A stretch of 64,000 nucleotides of DNA from Paenibacillus sp. UNC451MF (lineage in GTDB: Bacteria; Bacillota; Bacilli; Paenibacillales; NBRC-103111). The first letter of the stretch is position 1, and each line of letters opens with the position of its first letter. Of the stretch, positions 1 to 9,754 are shown piece after piece. The position numbers and the translations under genes were made by a program. Where the stretch lies: positions 186,001 to 250,000 of the forward strand of contig NZ_JMLS01000012.1 of NCBI RefSeq assembly GCF_000686845.1, given 5' to 3'. The notes under the pieces were generated by a model. The model did not search any database and had not been told where the DNA came from. It saw only the letters and a program-made list of their open reading frames with translations.

Positions 1-1
1 G

Positions 2-955
2 ATAGATAACGGTTGTATTCAGATCAAGGATCAAGCTTACTCCGTTGTATTGGTAGAAAATGAGCGTCTGTGGGAGGAAGAGACAAGGAAAGCACTTCAA
101 TTATTCCGGGATGACGGAGGTATCGTTATCGTTCTTCACACGGATAAGCAGGAGCAGGACTTGGTGGCAACGACACGGATTACAGCTCCCGAGCAGCTGA
201 TATCTGCGTTAGACGAAGTAATTCAACGTCCGGTCATCTTGGATCCGCCTTGTGTAGATCTACGAGTGAGTCACGTCGTCAAAGAAGGGCATCATTTTTA
301 TGTGGTGGTTCACGAAGGTGAACAAGCCTATGAAGGAACCATGACGGTTGAGACAACTGGTCGGACAGAGCGTTGGGATCCATGGGAATGTTCAATAGGT
401 ACCACAGATGCTCATACATCGAACGGAAGGACGACCATTCCTGTTCGATTAGAAAGAAGGCAAAGCATCGTTTATAGCATCGATCCTTCCGTTCAACAGC
501 ATGAGGAGAGCAACACGGTGAACGCTGAAAGATCTGACCTCGACAAAACGGTTCGTTCCCTTACCGACGGGTGGATGGTTGATGCATCGCAGCTACAGGC
601 TGCAGCCCTAATTACAGGATTAGGCAGTTGGTCAGATATTGATGGATTGGAGCACTTATCGGGTACGGTCCATTATGCTAACAACTTTGTTGTTGAGAGC
701 GAAGGCTCGCAGGAAGCTGCTCCGATAGTGCTTGATTTGGGAGAAGCTCATGAAATGGCTGAAGTATGGGTCAATGGGCAGTTCGCAGGAGTGCGCATGT
801 GGCATCCTTATACATTTAATATCGAGTCGTTCATTCAACCCGGTGACAATGAACTGCGAATAGCTGTAACTAACAGTCTAGCTAATCGAATAGATCAGGT
901 AATGCTGCCGTCTGGCTTGATCGGTCCGGTCAGCGTTTCCGAATACCGTATGTAA
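2..955 (+). CDS. C-terminal part of a large glycoside hydrolase (GH106/GH2-like), cut by window edge
   Basis: The frame is open from base 2, so the real start lies before the window and only about 317 residues are seen. The last 80 residues have the look of a galactose-binding-like jelly roll found at the end of GH2 and GH106 (alpha-L-rhamnosidase-type) enzymes: a run ending LDLG, then AEVWVNGQFAG, then W-HPYTFNIE, then PGDNELRIAVTN. No catalytic acid can be assigned in the visible part. It is followed after 27 bases by two sugar-binding lipoprotein genes, which supports a role in breaking down a plant or microbial glycan. Family assignment is an inference from the C-terminal module; the exact GH family is uncertain. 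Confidence 0.6.
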   Translation: MDNGCIQIKDQAYSVVLVENERLWEEETRKALQLFRDDGGIVIVLHTDKQEQDLVATTRITAPEQLISALDEVIQRPVILDPPCVDLRVSHVVKEGHHFYVVVHEGEQAYEGTMTVETTGRTERWDPWECSIGTTDAHTSNGRTTIPVRLERRQSIVYSIDPSVQQHEESNTVNAERSDLDKTVRSLTDGWMVDASQLQAAALITGLGSWSDIDGLEHLSGTVHYANNFVVESEGSQEAAPIVLDLGEAHEMAEVWVNGQFAGVRMWHPYTFNIESFIQPGDNELRIAVTNSLANRIDQVMLPSGLIGPVSVSEYRM

Positions 956-982
956 ACTGACTTAGAAATAGGGGGGCTTACG

Positions 983-2272
983 GTGAAAAAGAAAACATGG
1001 TTTCTCACCATGCTTGTTATATTGCTTCTGGTGGCAGGCTGCTCGACTCCAAAAACCAGTCAAGTGCAGGATACGAAGCCTGCGGATGAAATGCCTTCAG
1101 GACCTTTGAAGCTTAGCTTCTATCTCGACGTTCCATTAACGGACGAAGAGTTCGATAAAATTTTCAGCAAGCCTATTGCCTCTAAGTATCCTAATGTAAC
1201 ACTGGAGCTTATTCGCAAAGGGAAAGGTATGATGCCTCAGGATTTAATGGCTGCTGGGATTGTACCGGACATTATTCTGGCAGCCAGCACGACGGTTATG
1301 AATTGGCAGGGACTGGGGATGGTAGAGGACTTGACTCCTTTTACTAAAGGAGCAGGGATTGATATGAACCAGTTTGATCCTGCCATTACGGAATCGTTGA
1401 AAATGTACACGGACAAAAACGAGATTATAGGCTTGCCTTACGTAATGAACTGGGTCGCGCTGTTTTACAATAAAGACATCTTCGATAAGATGGCTGTACC
1501 CTATCCTAAGGATGGAATGGATTGGGAAGCAGCGCATGAATTAAACAAGAAGCTGACTCGAACCGTTGATGGTGTGCAATACCGCGGTCTTGATCCGGAT
1601 ACAGTCGATAAGATGGGCTTCGGTTTATCGCTCGATTATGTGGATACTAAGACAGGTAAAGCCAAGTTGGATACTCCTGAATGGAAAAAGGTCCTCGAGA
1701 CCGCTCTTACGATTACGAGCATCCCAGGACATAGTATCGGAGGCAGCTCGATACCTAACTTTACGGATAAGCAAAACACAGCCATGATAGTTGGAGGAAT
1801 CACATCCGATTTGCAAAAGCTTCACAGTGACGGACATCCGATGAACTGGGACATGGTGACGATGCCGAATTTCAAGGAAGGTCTTGGAACGGCACGTGAG
1901 CTGGATGCTCATTACATGGTCTTGAATAAACAAAGCAGCAACAAGCAGGCGGCTTTTCAAGTGATGCGACACATTATTTCGGATGATGTGCAGAACATCG
2001 TCGTCCGTTCCGGCAGGCTATCCAGCTTAAAACAAACAGAAGAACACAAAAAAATATTTGCCAGTGATTTGCCGGCTCTTCAAGGTAAAAACTTCAATGC
2101 GGCGTTCGGTGCCAAAATTCGTAAAAATCATTACACGACCCCTTACGATGGGCAAGGACGAACGGAAATTAAGAAAGCGCTCACAGAAATGCAGCAGGGA
2201 AAAGACGTCAATACCGCACTGAGGGACGCGAATGAAAGATTCGTCCAATACTTAGAAAAGGAAAAAAAGTAA
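983..2272 (+). CDS. Extracellular sugar-binding lipoprotein of an ABC transporter
   Basis: A 429-residue family 1 type solute-binding protein. It starts at GTG 983 after a GGGGGG ribosome site. The first 20 residues are a lipoprotein signal with lipobox VAGC, so Cys20 would be lipidated and the protein held on the outer face of the membrane. The mature part has the usual two-lobe pattern, including the YNKDIFDK segment near residue 168 seen in sugar-binding proteins. It is a paralogue of the next gene: both carry YNKDIFDK followed by VPYPKDGM. No permease or ATPase gene is in the window; they may lie upstream. The ligand is unknown; an oligosaccharide freed by the upstream hydrolase is a reasonable guess. 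Confidence 0.85.
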   Translation: MKKKTWFLTMLVILLLVAGCSTPKTSQVQDTKPADEMPSGPLKLSFYLDVPLTDEEFDKIFSKPIASKYPNVTLELIRKGKGMMPQDLMAAGIVPDIILAASTTVMNWQGLGMVEDLTPFTKGAGIDMNQFDPAITESLKMYTDKNEIIGLPYVMNWVALFYNKDIFDKMAVPYPKDGMDWEAAHELNKKLTRTVDGVQYRGLDPDTVDKMGFGLSLDYVDTKTGKAKLDTPEWKKVLETALTITSIPGHSIGGSSIPNFTDKQNTAMIVGGITSDLQKLHSDGHPMNWDMVTMPNFKEGLGTARELDAHYMVLNKQSSNKQAAFQVMRHIISDDVQNIVVRSGRLSSLKQTEEHKKIFASDLPALQGKNFNAAFGAKIRKNHYTTPYDGQGRTEIKKALTEMQQGKDVNTALRDANERFVQYLEKEKK

Positions 2273-2324
2273 TATAACTAAGGCTTGATTTGAATCTGAA
2301 GTGAATGAAGGGGAGTTGTAGAAA

Positions 2325-3656
2325 ATGAAATTCAATAAGTCAATCCTATCTGTTATTGCGTCTAGTATGCTTATTTCGATGCTTGCAGCATGTGGAGGAA
2401 GCGGAGGAGGAGCTGGAGCTGATCAGGGTGCTGCAACAGATAAATCGGCCAGCAACGCTGATAATGAACCGGCTACTCTGGTTGTTTATTCCAACAGCGG
2501 AGATTCTCCCGATAGCTGGAATGAGCGTTTCGGCAACGCGCTTAAACAAAAATTTCCAAACTACAACATCAAGTACATTCAGAAGCAATCGAACTACGGG
2601 ATTAAGGAGCTGCTCACAGCCGGAGAGACCATCGACATTTATTGGGATTCCATTGGAGGCTTTGCTTCAGGCCTTCTCGATAACGGGCTTGAGTACGACA
2701 TGACCGATTTGGTCAAGAAGCATCAGATCGATTTTTCAAAAATGGAACCTTCTGTAGCGGACTCCATTAAGCAGATATCCAAAGATAAAATATATGGTAT
2801 ACCGGTTTTCAATAACAATATGGTTTTATATTACAATAAAGATATATTCGATAAATTCGGAGTTCCTTATCCGAAGGATGGCATGACCTGGACCGAAGCG
2901 AACAAGCTGGCTCAGCAGTTGACGCGTGTGGACGGCAAAACGTATATCGGCTTGTCCTCATCACAAACACATATGCTGCCCATGAATCAGCTGTCGATTC
3001 CTTTTGTCGATGCAGCTACGGAAAAACCGACCATTTTTACCAATGAAAAATGGCGCGAGTATTTTGATACTGTGTTTGTAGGACCGAGTAAGGCTCAAGG
3101 TTACGTCGAATATATGAAGGAGCTCAAAGACGCGATTCCTTATCGAAACGAATTTTTGAAGGAAAAGAATGTGGCAATGTTTGCATGGCTCTCATCCATT
3201 GTTTTCGTATTCCCTGAAGAATTCCAAAGCATGAACTGGGATATGGTGTCTCTGCCGACGTTCGACAGTTTGCCTAAGGTCGGCTCACAAGCTTATCCTA
3301 CATATTTCACCGTAACTTCCATGTCCAAGCAAAGAGACCAGGCGATGAACGTGATAAAATATTTAATCAGTGATGAGCATCAAACCAAGCTGTCGAAAAT
3401 CGGTCTTATGCCGATCTTGAACAACGATGCGGTGAAAAAAGCGTACGGCTCGGATAGCATTTTCAAAGGGAAAAACTTCGGAGCTTCATTTTATAACAAG
3501 TTCGCTCCGATTCCGGAGAAATCCCGCTACGATAGCCTGATGCTGACCCCTTATGCAAAGGCGGTTCCGAAGGTCATCATGACTGGTGACTATAATACGG
3601 TATTCCGTGCAACTGAAGAAGATACCACGAAGAAAATAACGGATGCCAAAAAATAA
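2325..3656 (+). CDS. Second extracellular sugar-binding lipoprotein (paralogue)
   Basis: A 443-residue solute-binding lipoprotein with ribosome site GGGGAG before ATG 2325. The signal peptide ends in lipobox LAAC with Cys23 as the lipid attachment site, followed by a Gly/Ala/Ser-rich linker. The fold region repeats the signature of the preceding gene (YNKDIFDK, VPYPKDGMTW), but overall the two are clearly diverged, so this is an old duplication rather than a recent copy. It is separated from its neighbour by 52 bases and is probably co-transcribed with it. Two binding proteins for related sugars sharing one permease set would fit, though no permease is visible here. Confidence 0.85.
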   Translation: MKFNKSILSVIASSMLISMLAACGGSGGGAGADQGAATDKSASNADNEPATLVVYSNSGDSPDSWNERFGNALKQKFPNYNIKYIQKQSNYGIKELLTAGETIDIYWDSIGGFASGLLDNGLEYDMTDLVKKHQIDFSKMEPSVADSIKQISKDKIYGIPVFNNNMVLYYNKDIFDKFGVPYPKDGMTWTEANKLAQQLTRVDGKTYIGLSSSQTHMLPMNQLSIPFVDAATEKPTIFTNEKWREYFDTVFVGPSKAQGYVEYMKELKDAIPYRNEFLKEKNVAMFAWLSSIVFVFPEEFQSMNWDMVSLPTFDSLPKVGSQAYPTYFTVTSMSKQRDQAMNVIKYLISDEHQTKLSKIGLMPILNNDAVKKAYGSDSIFKGKNFGASFYNKFAPIPEKSRYDSLMLTPYAKAVPKVIMTGDYNTVFRATEEDTTKKITDAKK

Positions 3657-3670
3657 TGTCTTGCGAGCGG

Positions 3671-3706
3671 TGCCATGATCCAAGCGGTGGGGCTTGGTTT
3701 CTGGCA
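3671..3706 (+). terminator. Possible terminator hairpin after the sugar-binding genes
   Basis: TGCCA 3671-3675 pairs with TGGCA 3702-3706, and inside it CCAAGC 3680-3685 pairs with GCTTGG 3692-3697. The T-run after it is poor (TTT then mixed), so termination is only a possibility. Confidence 0.35.
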
Positions 3707-3725
3707 GTCTGATCCTGGGGAAACA

Positions 3726-3788
3726 TTGTAATTCCCTGAGGCTCCTTTATAATAGAGCATGTACGGTAAATGCCGGGCATGCTCTATT
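3726..3788 (+). promoter_or_regulatory. rarA promoter with an 11-bp palindrome over the start region
   Basis: TTGTAA at 3726-3731 and TATAAT at 3748-3753 with a 16-base spacer form a sigma-A promoter. An 11-bp perfect inverted repeat, AATAGAGCATG 3751-3761 against CATGCTCTATT 3778-3788, begins inside the -10 box and covers the likely transcription start. It could be an operator or a hairpin at the mRNA 5' end; it is not followed by a T-run, so it is not a terminator. Confidence 0.5.
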
Positions 3789-3816
3789 ACAGTTTTCATA
3801 TAAAGGTAGTGATGGT

Positions 3817-5139
3817 ATGGATTTATTCTCTTTTGCAGCAGAAGAAAATCAAACAGGTAAGCTGCTTGCGGATCGAATGAGGCCGATTACGCTAAGTGAA
3901 TATATAGGACAAGAGCATATTGTCGGACCGGGGAAGCTGCTTCGGCGAGCCATTGAAGCGGATCAGGTAACGTCGATATTGCTGTACGGGCCTCCGGGAA
4001 CCGGAAAAACGACGCTTGCGAATATTATTTCGCATGCAACGCAAGGCGCGTTTGTCAAATTGAATGCGGTTGATGCTACAGTGAAGGACGTTAGGGAAGT
4101 CATTGAGCAGGCTAGAACGAATAAAGATCTATATGGCCGTAAAACGATCTTATTTCTCGACGAGGTGCACCGTTTCAACACGTCCCGTCAGGATGCTCTG
4201 CTCCCGGCGGTGGAGCAGGGGATTATTATATTCATCGGTGCTACGACCGAGAATCCGTTCCACCATGTGAACGGGGCGCTGCTGTCCCGTTCAACGCTAT
4301 TTGAGCTTCATGCGCTCACGCATGAGCATTCCCTTGTGGCGCTGCGGCGTGCGCTCAGCGACCGGGACCGCGGCCTCGGCATGCTGCCGATCGAGGCCGA
4401 AGAAGAAGCGCTAGCGCATCTGGCGCACATGGCGGGCGGAGACATCCGCCGTGCGCTCAATGCGCTCGAGCTTGCCGCGCTAACCACCCCTCCGGCTTCG
4501 GATGGGGTGGTTAGCGTAACGCTTGCGGTCGCCGAAGAATCGATTCGGCGGCGCATCGTGAAGGCCGACGAGTCGACGCAGTACGACGTCCTCTCGGCCT
4601 TCCACAAGAGCGTACGCGGCTCCAGTGACGCCGCGTTGTTCTGGTTCCTCTATGCCGTCGAGAAGCTCGGCATGGATCCTATGACCTTCCTGCGACGTCT
4701 GATAGTCGCATCCAGTGAGGACATAGGCTTGGCCAATCCGCAGGCGATGGTGCAGTCCGTATCTGCAATGGATGCGTATCATAAGATTGGCTGGCCCGAA
4801 TCCAAGTATGTCATCGCTCAGGCGATCCTCTTCGCTGTAGAGAGCCCTAAGTCAAATGCTATACCTTTGGCGATTGCCAAGGTGATGGGTGCCTTCGAGT
4901 CCATCGGCTCGGCGGAGGTGCCGATGCATTTGCGGGATACCCACTATGCAGGAGCGGAGAAGCTCGGTCACAAGGGATACAAGTATCCTCACAACTTCCC
5001 GGGTCATTATGTGGAGCAGCAGTATGTGCCGCAGCCGCTGATGGGACAGCATTTCTATGAAGCCACGCAGCAGGGGATGGAAGATAAAATCAGGCATAAT
5101 CAAGAGCTGCGCAGAAACAGTAAGGGAACCATACGCTAA
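3817..5139 (+). CDS. rarA: Replication-associated recombination protein A (RarA/MgsA AAA+ ATPase)
   Basis: A 440-residue cytoplasmic AAA+ protein that acts at stalled replication forks. ATG 3817 is chosen because the family begins MDLFSFAAEENQ; longer upstream frame is promoter DNA. Walker A GPPGTGKTT is at residues 58-66, Walker B FLDEVHRFN near 120, followed by the MgsA C-terminal domain with SEDIGLANPQ and the HKGYKYPHNFPGHYV segment typical of the family. Length is normal. The stretch 4300-4640 is strikingly GC-rich compared with the rest of the gene and holds several perfect hairpins, including a 17/18-bp one at 4478-4516, while the protein still matches the family. A strong terminator follows at 5171. 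Confidence 0.95.
   Translation: MDLFSFAAEENQTGKLLADRMRPITLSEYIGQEHIVGPGKLLRRAIEADQVTSILLYGPPGTGKTTLANIISHATQGAFVKLNAVDATVKDVREVIEQARTNKDLYGRKTILFLDEVHRFNTSRQDALLPAVEQGIIIFIGATTENPFHHVNGALLSRSTLFELHALTHEHSLVALRRALSDRDRGLGMLPIEAEEEALAHLAHMAGGDIRRALNALELAALTTPPASDGVVSVTLAVAEESIRRRIVKADESTQYDVLSAFHKSVRGSSDAALFWFLYAVEKLGMDPMTFLRRLIVASSEDIGLANPQAMVQSVSAMDAYHKIGWPESKYVIAQAILFAVESPKSNAIPLAIAKVMGAFESIGSAEVPMHLRDTHYAGAEKLGHKGYKYPHNFPGHYVEQQYVPQPLMGQHFYEATQQGMEDKIRHNQELRRNSKGTIR
4478..4516 (+). repeat. Long hairpin inside the rarA coding sequence
   Basis: CGCTAACCACCCCTCCG at 4478-4494 pairs with 4499-4516, whose reverse complement differs by one extra base; the loop is GCTT. Three other perfect stems lie in the same GC-rich patch: 4308-4314/4319-4325, 4371-4378/4392-4399 and 4614-4620/4630-4636. 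The reading frame is kept throughout. Confidence 0.8.
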
Positions 5140-5170
5140 GAAAAACAGGCTTTCATATAACGGATATCCA

Positions 5171-5207
5171 AAAACGGCCGAATTTTACTCCTTTCGGCCG
5201 TTTTTTC
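5171..5207 (+). terminator. Rho-independent terminator of rarA
   Basis: AAAACGGCCGAA 5171-5182 pairs with TTCGGCCGTTTT 5193-5204, with a 10-base loop and a T-run that includes the stem end. It lies 30 bases after the rarA stop. Confidence 0.9.
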
Positions 5208-5263
5208 CAAATTGTTCAAGCTTTTAAGCGCTATATGCGTTATTTTTGGGCATAGCACAGCGT

Positions 5264-5330
5264 TTGACTGTATAGCTTATTAATATATAATTTACAATAT
5301 AAACCTAAGGGAGGTGTACCTATTCACCTC
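5264..5330 (+). promoter_or_regulatory. Promoter and short leader hairpin of the CNNM gene
   Basis: TTGACT 5264-5269 and TATAAT 5286-5291 with a 16-base spacer are a good sigma-A promoter. The leader then carries GAGGTG 5311-5316 able to pair with CACCTC 5325-5330. This decoy ribosome site lies about 25 bases before the real start. Confidence 0.6.
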
Positions 5331-5356
5331 AAGCGAGGGGAATAGGAAACGTATTG

Positions 5357-6694
5357 ATGGATAGTGACCCGTTACCCGCGATATGGAATTTTAGTCTTGT
5401 GTTATTTCTGGTGCTACTGAACGGTTTCTTCGTGGCTGCTGAATTTGCCATGGTTAAAGTCCGCAACAGCCGTATTGATGCGCTGGTGCAGGAAGGAAAT
5501 CGAAACGCCAGATTCGCCAAAACAATCGTGAGCAACTTGAACGGTTACTTGTCAGCCTGCCAGTTGGGCATTACACTCGCTTCTTTGGCGCTGGGCTGGA
5601 TTGGCGAACCCGCAATTGCAAGACTCCTTGAGCCGGTGCTGCTTCCGCTGCAGTTCTCCGCTGCGGTTATTCATACGATCTCCTTTGTCATCGCCTTTAC
5701 GATCATTACCGCCTTTCACATAACGCTAGGAGAGCAGTTCCCCAAAACCTACGCCATCCGCATGTCAGAGAAGGTAACTTTGCTGTCTGCCGGACCTCTC
5801 ATATTATTCTACAAGCTTATGTATCCGCTGATTTGGTTTTTGAACGGCACCTCGAACTGGATGCTTCGCAAAGCGGGGATCGAGCCTACGGAAGAGCATC
5901 ACACGGTACACACCGAGGAAGAAATTCGAGTACTTATGAAGGAAAGCAATAAAAGTGGGCTAATTGACAATACCGAATTGGCACTCGTAGATAATATTTT
6001 TGATTTTGCCGAGACGAATGCCCGTGAGATCATGATTCCAAGAACCGAGATGATTTGCCTTTACGCCAACTTATCTTATGAGGAAAACAGAAAGATCGCC
6101 GTCACCGAAATGCACACCCGTTATCCCGTTTGCGATCCGGACAAGGACAATATTATTGGCTTCGTTCATATCAAGGATTTATTGAAGTCCAATCAAAGTA
6201 CAGGGCAAATTCTAAGTATTGTGCGACCTATCACCAAAGTACCCGAATCTATGCAAATCAGTGCATTACTTAAGCTTATGCAGAAGAAAAAACATCAGAT
6301 GGCGCTGCTGATAGATGAATATGGAGGAACATCAGGCTTGGTGACCTTCGAAGATATTATTGAAGAAATCGTCGGGGAAATTCAAGACGAGTTCGATGAG
6401 GAACGCCCGCAAATTGAAAAAAAGGATGATATGACGCATTCTATCGACGGTAGATTACTAATTGAAGAAGTGAACAGTTATTTCGGACTAGAGATCGAGT
6501 CGGATGATTATGATACGATCGGTGGTTGGGTGTATTCACAAGTGGAAATGCCACCTAAGAAGAGTCAACAAATTCGATATGACGATCATTATGAATTCAT
6601 TATCGATGAAACGGACCAGCTTCGAATCTCGAGAATCGTAGTGAAAAAAAAGGGTAAGGGACCTCATTCCGAGCACTCATCCATCAGTATATAA
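5357..6694 (+). CDS. CNNM/CBS-pair membrane protein (MpfA/CorC-type divalent cation transporter family)
   Basis: About 445 residues. The N-terminal 190 residues form the CNNM (DUF21) domain with about four membrane segments and the family phrases NGFFVAAEFAMVKVR and LASLALGWIGEPA. A CBS pair spans roughly 205-330 (AREIMIPRTEM ... LLIDEYGGTSGLVTFEDIIEEIVGEI), and a CorC/HlyC C-terminal domain covers 350-430. The family is historically called hemolysin; several members are magnesium or other cation exporters, with CBS domains sensing nucleotide or cation. A TTG three bases before ATG 5357 is an alternative start; GAATAGGAAA is the likely ribosome site. It is monocistronic, between its own promoter and a strong terminator. 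Confidence 0.9.
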   Translation: MDSDPLPAIWNFSLVLFLVLLNGFFVAAEFAMVKVRNSRIDALVQEGNRNARFAKTIVSNLNGYLSACQLGITLASLALGWIGEPAIARLLEPVLLPLQFSAAVIHTISFVIAFTIITAFHITLGEQFPKTYAIRMSEKVTLLSAGPLILFYKLMYPLIWFLNGTSNWMLRKAGIEPTEEHHTVHTEEEIRVLMKESNKSGLIDNTELALVDNIFDFAETNAREIMIPRTEMICLYANLSYEENRKIAVTEMHTRYPVCDPDKDNIIGFVHIKDLLKSNQSTGQILSIVRPITKVPESMQISALLKLMQKKKHQMALLIDEYGGTSGLVTFEDIIEEIVGEIQDEFDEERPQIEKKDDMTHSIDGRLLIEEVNSYFGLEIESDDYDTIGGWVYSQVEMPPKKSQQIRYDDHYEFIIDETDQLRISRIVVKKKGKGPHSEHSSISI

Positions 6695-6706
6695 GGATTC
6701 ACAAAG

Positions 6707-6746
6707 AAAGGTCACTTTATGGCTAACCATAAAGTGACCTTTTTTA
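6707..6746. terminator. Bidirectional terminator between convergent genes
   Basis: A 16-bp perfect stem, 6707-6722 with 6727-6742, loop CTAA, flanked by A-run and T-run, so it can stop transcription from both the CNNM gene and mnmA. Confidence 0.93.
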
Positions 6747-6766
6747 ATCCAACCTGTCTATGAACG

Positions 6767-7873
<1,107 letters not shown>

Positions 7874-8050
7874 TTACAGCTTGTTCGACCTTAAGCTTGA
7901 AACCAGCTGAAAACCGGGCTGATCAAGTTGCTTTCTCCCTGTTGCTCTGTCTATTAAAACAGCCATCAGGAAAGTCGTATCCATTGTATTATACATAGGT
8001 TTGTTCGAATAATAAAATATTTCATGAATATGTCAAGGTTTTTCTCCCAC

Positions 8051-8078
8051 TTAACAGGGTTTTATGTTACGATATAAA
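8051..8078 (+). promoter_or_regulatory. Promoter of cymR and the desulfurase gene
   Basis: TTAACA 8051-8056 and TATAAA 8073-8078, 16-base spacer, 39 bases before the cymR start. The remaining spacer back to mnmA (7859-8050) shows only the weak opposite promoter noted under mnmA. Confidence 0.5.
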
Positions 8079-8117
8079 CGATACCAAAATGTATGAAATG
8101 TAAATGAGGTGCTTTAT

Positions 8118-8537
8118 TTGAAAATTTCAACCAAAGGCCGATACGGTTTAACCATCATGATGGAATTGGCAACCCGATATGGTGAAGGACCAACTTCTTT
8201 GAAAAGTATAGCCGAGAAGCACCAGCTCTCCGAGCACTACTTGGAGCAATTGGTAGCCCCTTTACGGAATGCGGGATTGGTTAAAAGTATTCGCGGCGCT
8301 TATGGGGGATATATTTTATCGAAAACAGCGGAAGATATTTCTGCAGGCGATGTGATTCGGGTGTTGGAAGGGCCGATAAGCCCTGTCGACTTTACCGAAG
8401 AGGACGATCCGGCGAAGCGAGATTTATGGGTTCGCATTCGTGACAGCATTGCTGAAGTTCTCGACTCTACGACTTTGTATGACCTGATATCCTTTAAGGA
8501 TGAAGGACAAAACGATAATTATATGTTCTACATATAG
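8118..8537 (+). CDS. cymR: CymR-type Rrf2 family repressor of cysteine metabolism
   Basis: A 139-residue Rrf2 family DNA-binding protein. TTG 8118 is chosen as start because GAGG lies nine bases before it and the family starts MKISTKGRYGL; a GTG nine bases upstream overlaps the ribosome site. The winged helix covers the first 80 residues (SLKSIAEKHQLSEHYLEQL, SIRGAYGGY). The protein contains no cysteine at all, so it cannot hold the Fe-S cluster of IscR; this is the CymR branch, which in Bacillus and Staphylococcus works with CysK to sense cysteine. The C-terminus ending NYMFYI matches Bacillus CymR. It is followed after 17 bases by the desulfurase gene. Confidence 0.93.
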   Translation: MKISTKGRYGLTIMMELATRYGEGPTSLKSIAEKHQLSEHYLEQLVAPLRNAGLVKSIRGAYGGYILSKTAEDISAGDVIRVLEGPISPVDFTEEDDPAKRDLWVRIRDSIAEVLDSTTLYDLISFKDEGQNDNYMFYI

Positions 8538-8554
8538 TATAACGGAGCACGGTT

Positions 8555-9709
8555 ATGACGTTTATATACTTCGATCATGCTGCGACAACGCCGGTTCATC
8601 CGGAGGTTGTCGAGGCAATGCTGCCCCTATTCACGCAAACTTTCGGGAATGCCTCCAGTACACATAGCGCAGGAAGAGAAGCTCGTTCCGTTATCCATCA
8701 ATCGCGAGATACGGTAGCTTCCTTTATCGGCTGCGCGCCTTCCCAAATCATATTCACAAGCGGTGGAACAGAAAGCGATAATATGGCTTTATTTGGCGCT
8801 GCCTACGCCAGAGCAAATGAAGGTAAAGGAAAACATATCATTACAACTCAAGCCGAACATCATGCCGTACTGCATGCTTGCGAGCATTTGGAAAGGCAAG
8901 GCTTCGAGGTTACTTATTTGCCGGTAGATAGTACCGGTTGTGTTCGGCTCTCGGATGTTGAACAAGCGATTCGCCCGGATACGATACTGATCAGCGTTAT
9001 GTATGCTAACAATGAAGTCGGAACGATTCAACCGATAACGGAAATCGGAACGATTGCACGGAACCTCGGCATTTATTTTCATGTGGATGCTGTGCAAGCG
9101 CTTGGAAATATACGTATGGATTTGAGCGGAATGCCGGTTGATTTCATGAGCTTTTCCGCACACAAGGTTAACGGACCCAAAGGAATCGGTGCTCTATACA
9201 TATCGAAACAGGCAAAGCTCGAGCCTCTTCTGCACGGGGGCAATCAGGAACGCAAACGTCGCCCTGGGACTGAAAATGTCGCCGCTATTGCCGGGTTTTC
9301 TAAAGCGGTACAAATCTTGAACAGTGAAATGTATGAAAAGCAACAAAAGTTGGAAAAACTACATAATGAAATGATTTCAAGGCTTAAAGACCTGCTTGGT
9401 AAGGAACAGGCCATTGTTAATGGACATCCGACAGAGCGGGTACCCCATATTCTGAACGTGAGCTTTCCAGGGGTATCGACGGAAACCATGCTGATGAATT
9501 TGGACCTTGAAGGTGTAGCTGCTGCCAGCGGATCCGCTTGCACTTCTGGTTCTTTAGAGGTGTCTCATGTATTGAAGGCTATGGAGCTACCGGAGGAACG
9601 AATGACTTCCGCCATACGCTTCAGCTTTGGCCGCGGCAATACGTTGGAGCAAATTGAAATGGCTGCTCAAAAAATTGCAACCATTGTAAAACGCGTCCGT
9701 AATACATAG
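8555..9709 (+). CDS. Cysteine desulfurase (YrvO/NifS-like)
   Basis: A 384-residue PLP enzyme that takes sulfur from cysteine as an enzyme-bound persulfide. The fold-type I start YFDHAATTPVHPEV, the PLP lysine in SAHKVNGPKG (Lys204) and the catalytic cysteine in SGSACTSGS (Cys329) are all present. In Bacillus the equivalent gene, yrvO, follows cymR and supplies sulfur to MnmA for tRNA thiolation; position next to cymR and divergent from mnmA supports the same role here, although other sulfur acceptors cannot be excluded. It is probably co-transcribed with cymR. Confidence 0.93.
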   Translation: MTFIYFDHAATTPVHPEVVEAMLPLFTQTFGNASSTHSAGREARSVIHQSRDTVASFIGCAPSQIIFTSGGTESDNMALFGAAYARANEGKGKHIITTQAEHHAVLHACEHLERQGFEVTYLPVDSTGCVRLSDVEQAIRPDTILISVMYANNEVGTIQPITEIGTIARNLGIYFHVDAVQALGNIRMDLSGMPVDFMSFSAHKVNGPKGIGALYISKQAKLEPLLHGGNQERKRRPGTENVAAIAGFSKAVQILNSEMYEKQQKLEKLHNEMISRLKDLLGKEQAIVNGHPTERVPHILNVSFPGVSTETMLMNLDLEGVAAASGSACTSGSLEVSHVLKAMELPEERMTSAIRFSFGRGNTLEQIEMAAQKIATIVKRVRNT

Positions 9710-9754
9710 TAAACAAATGTTTAATTAACAAGCTGCTTCAGGAGGAAGTCTCCA

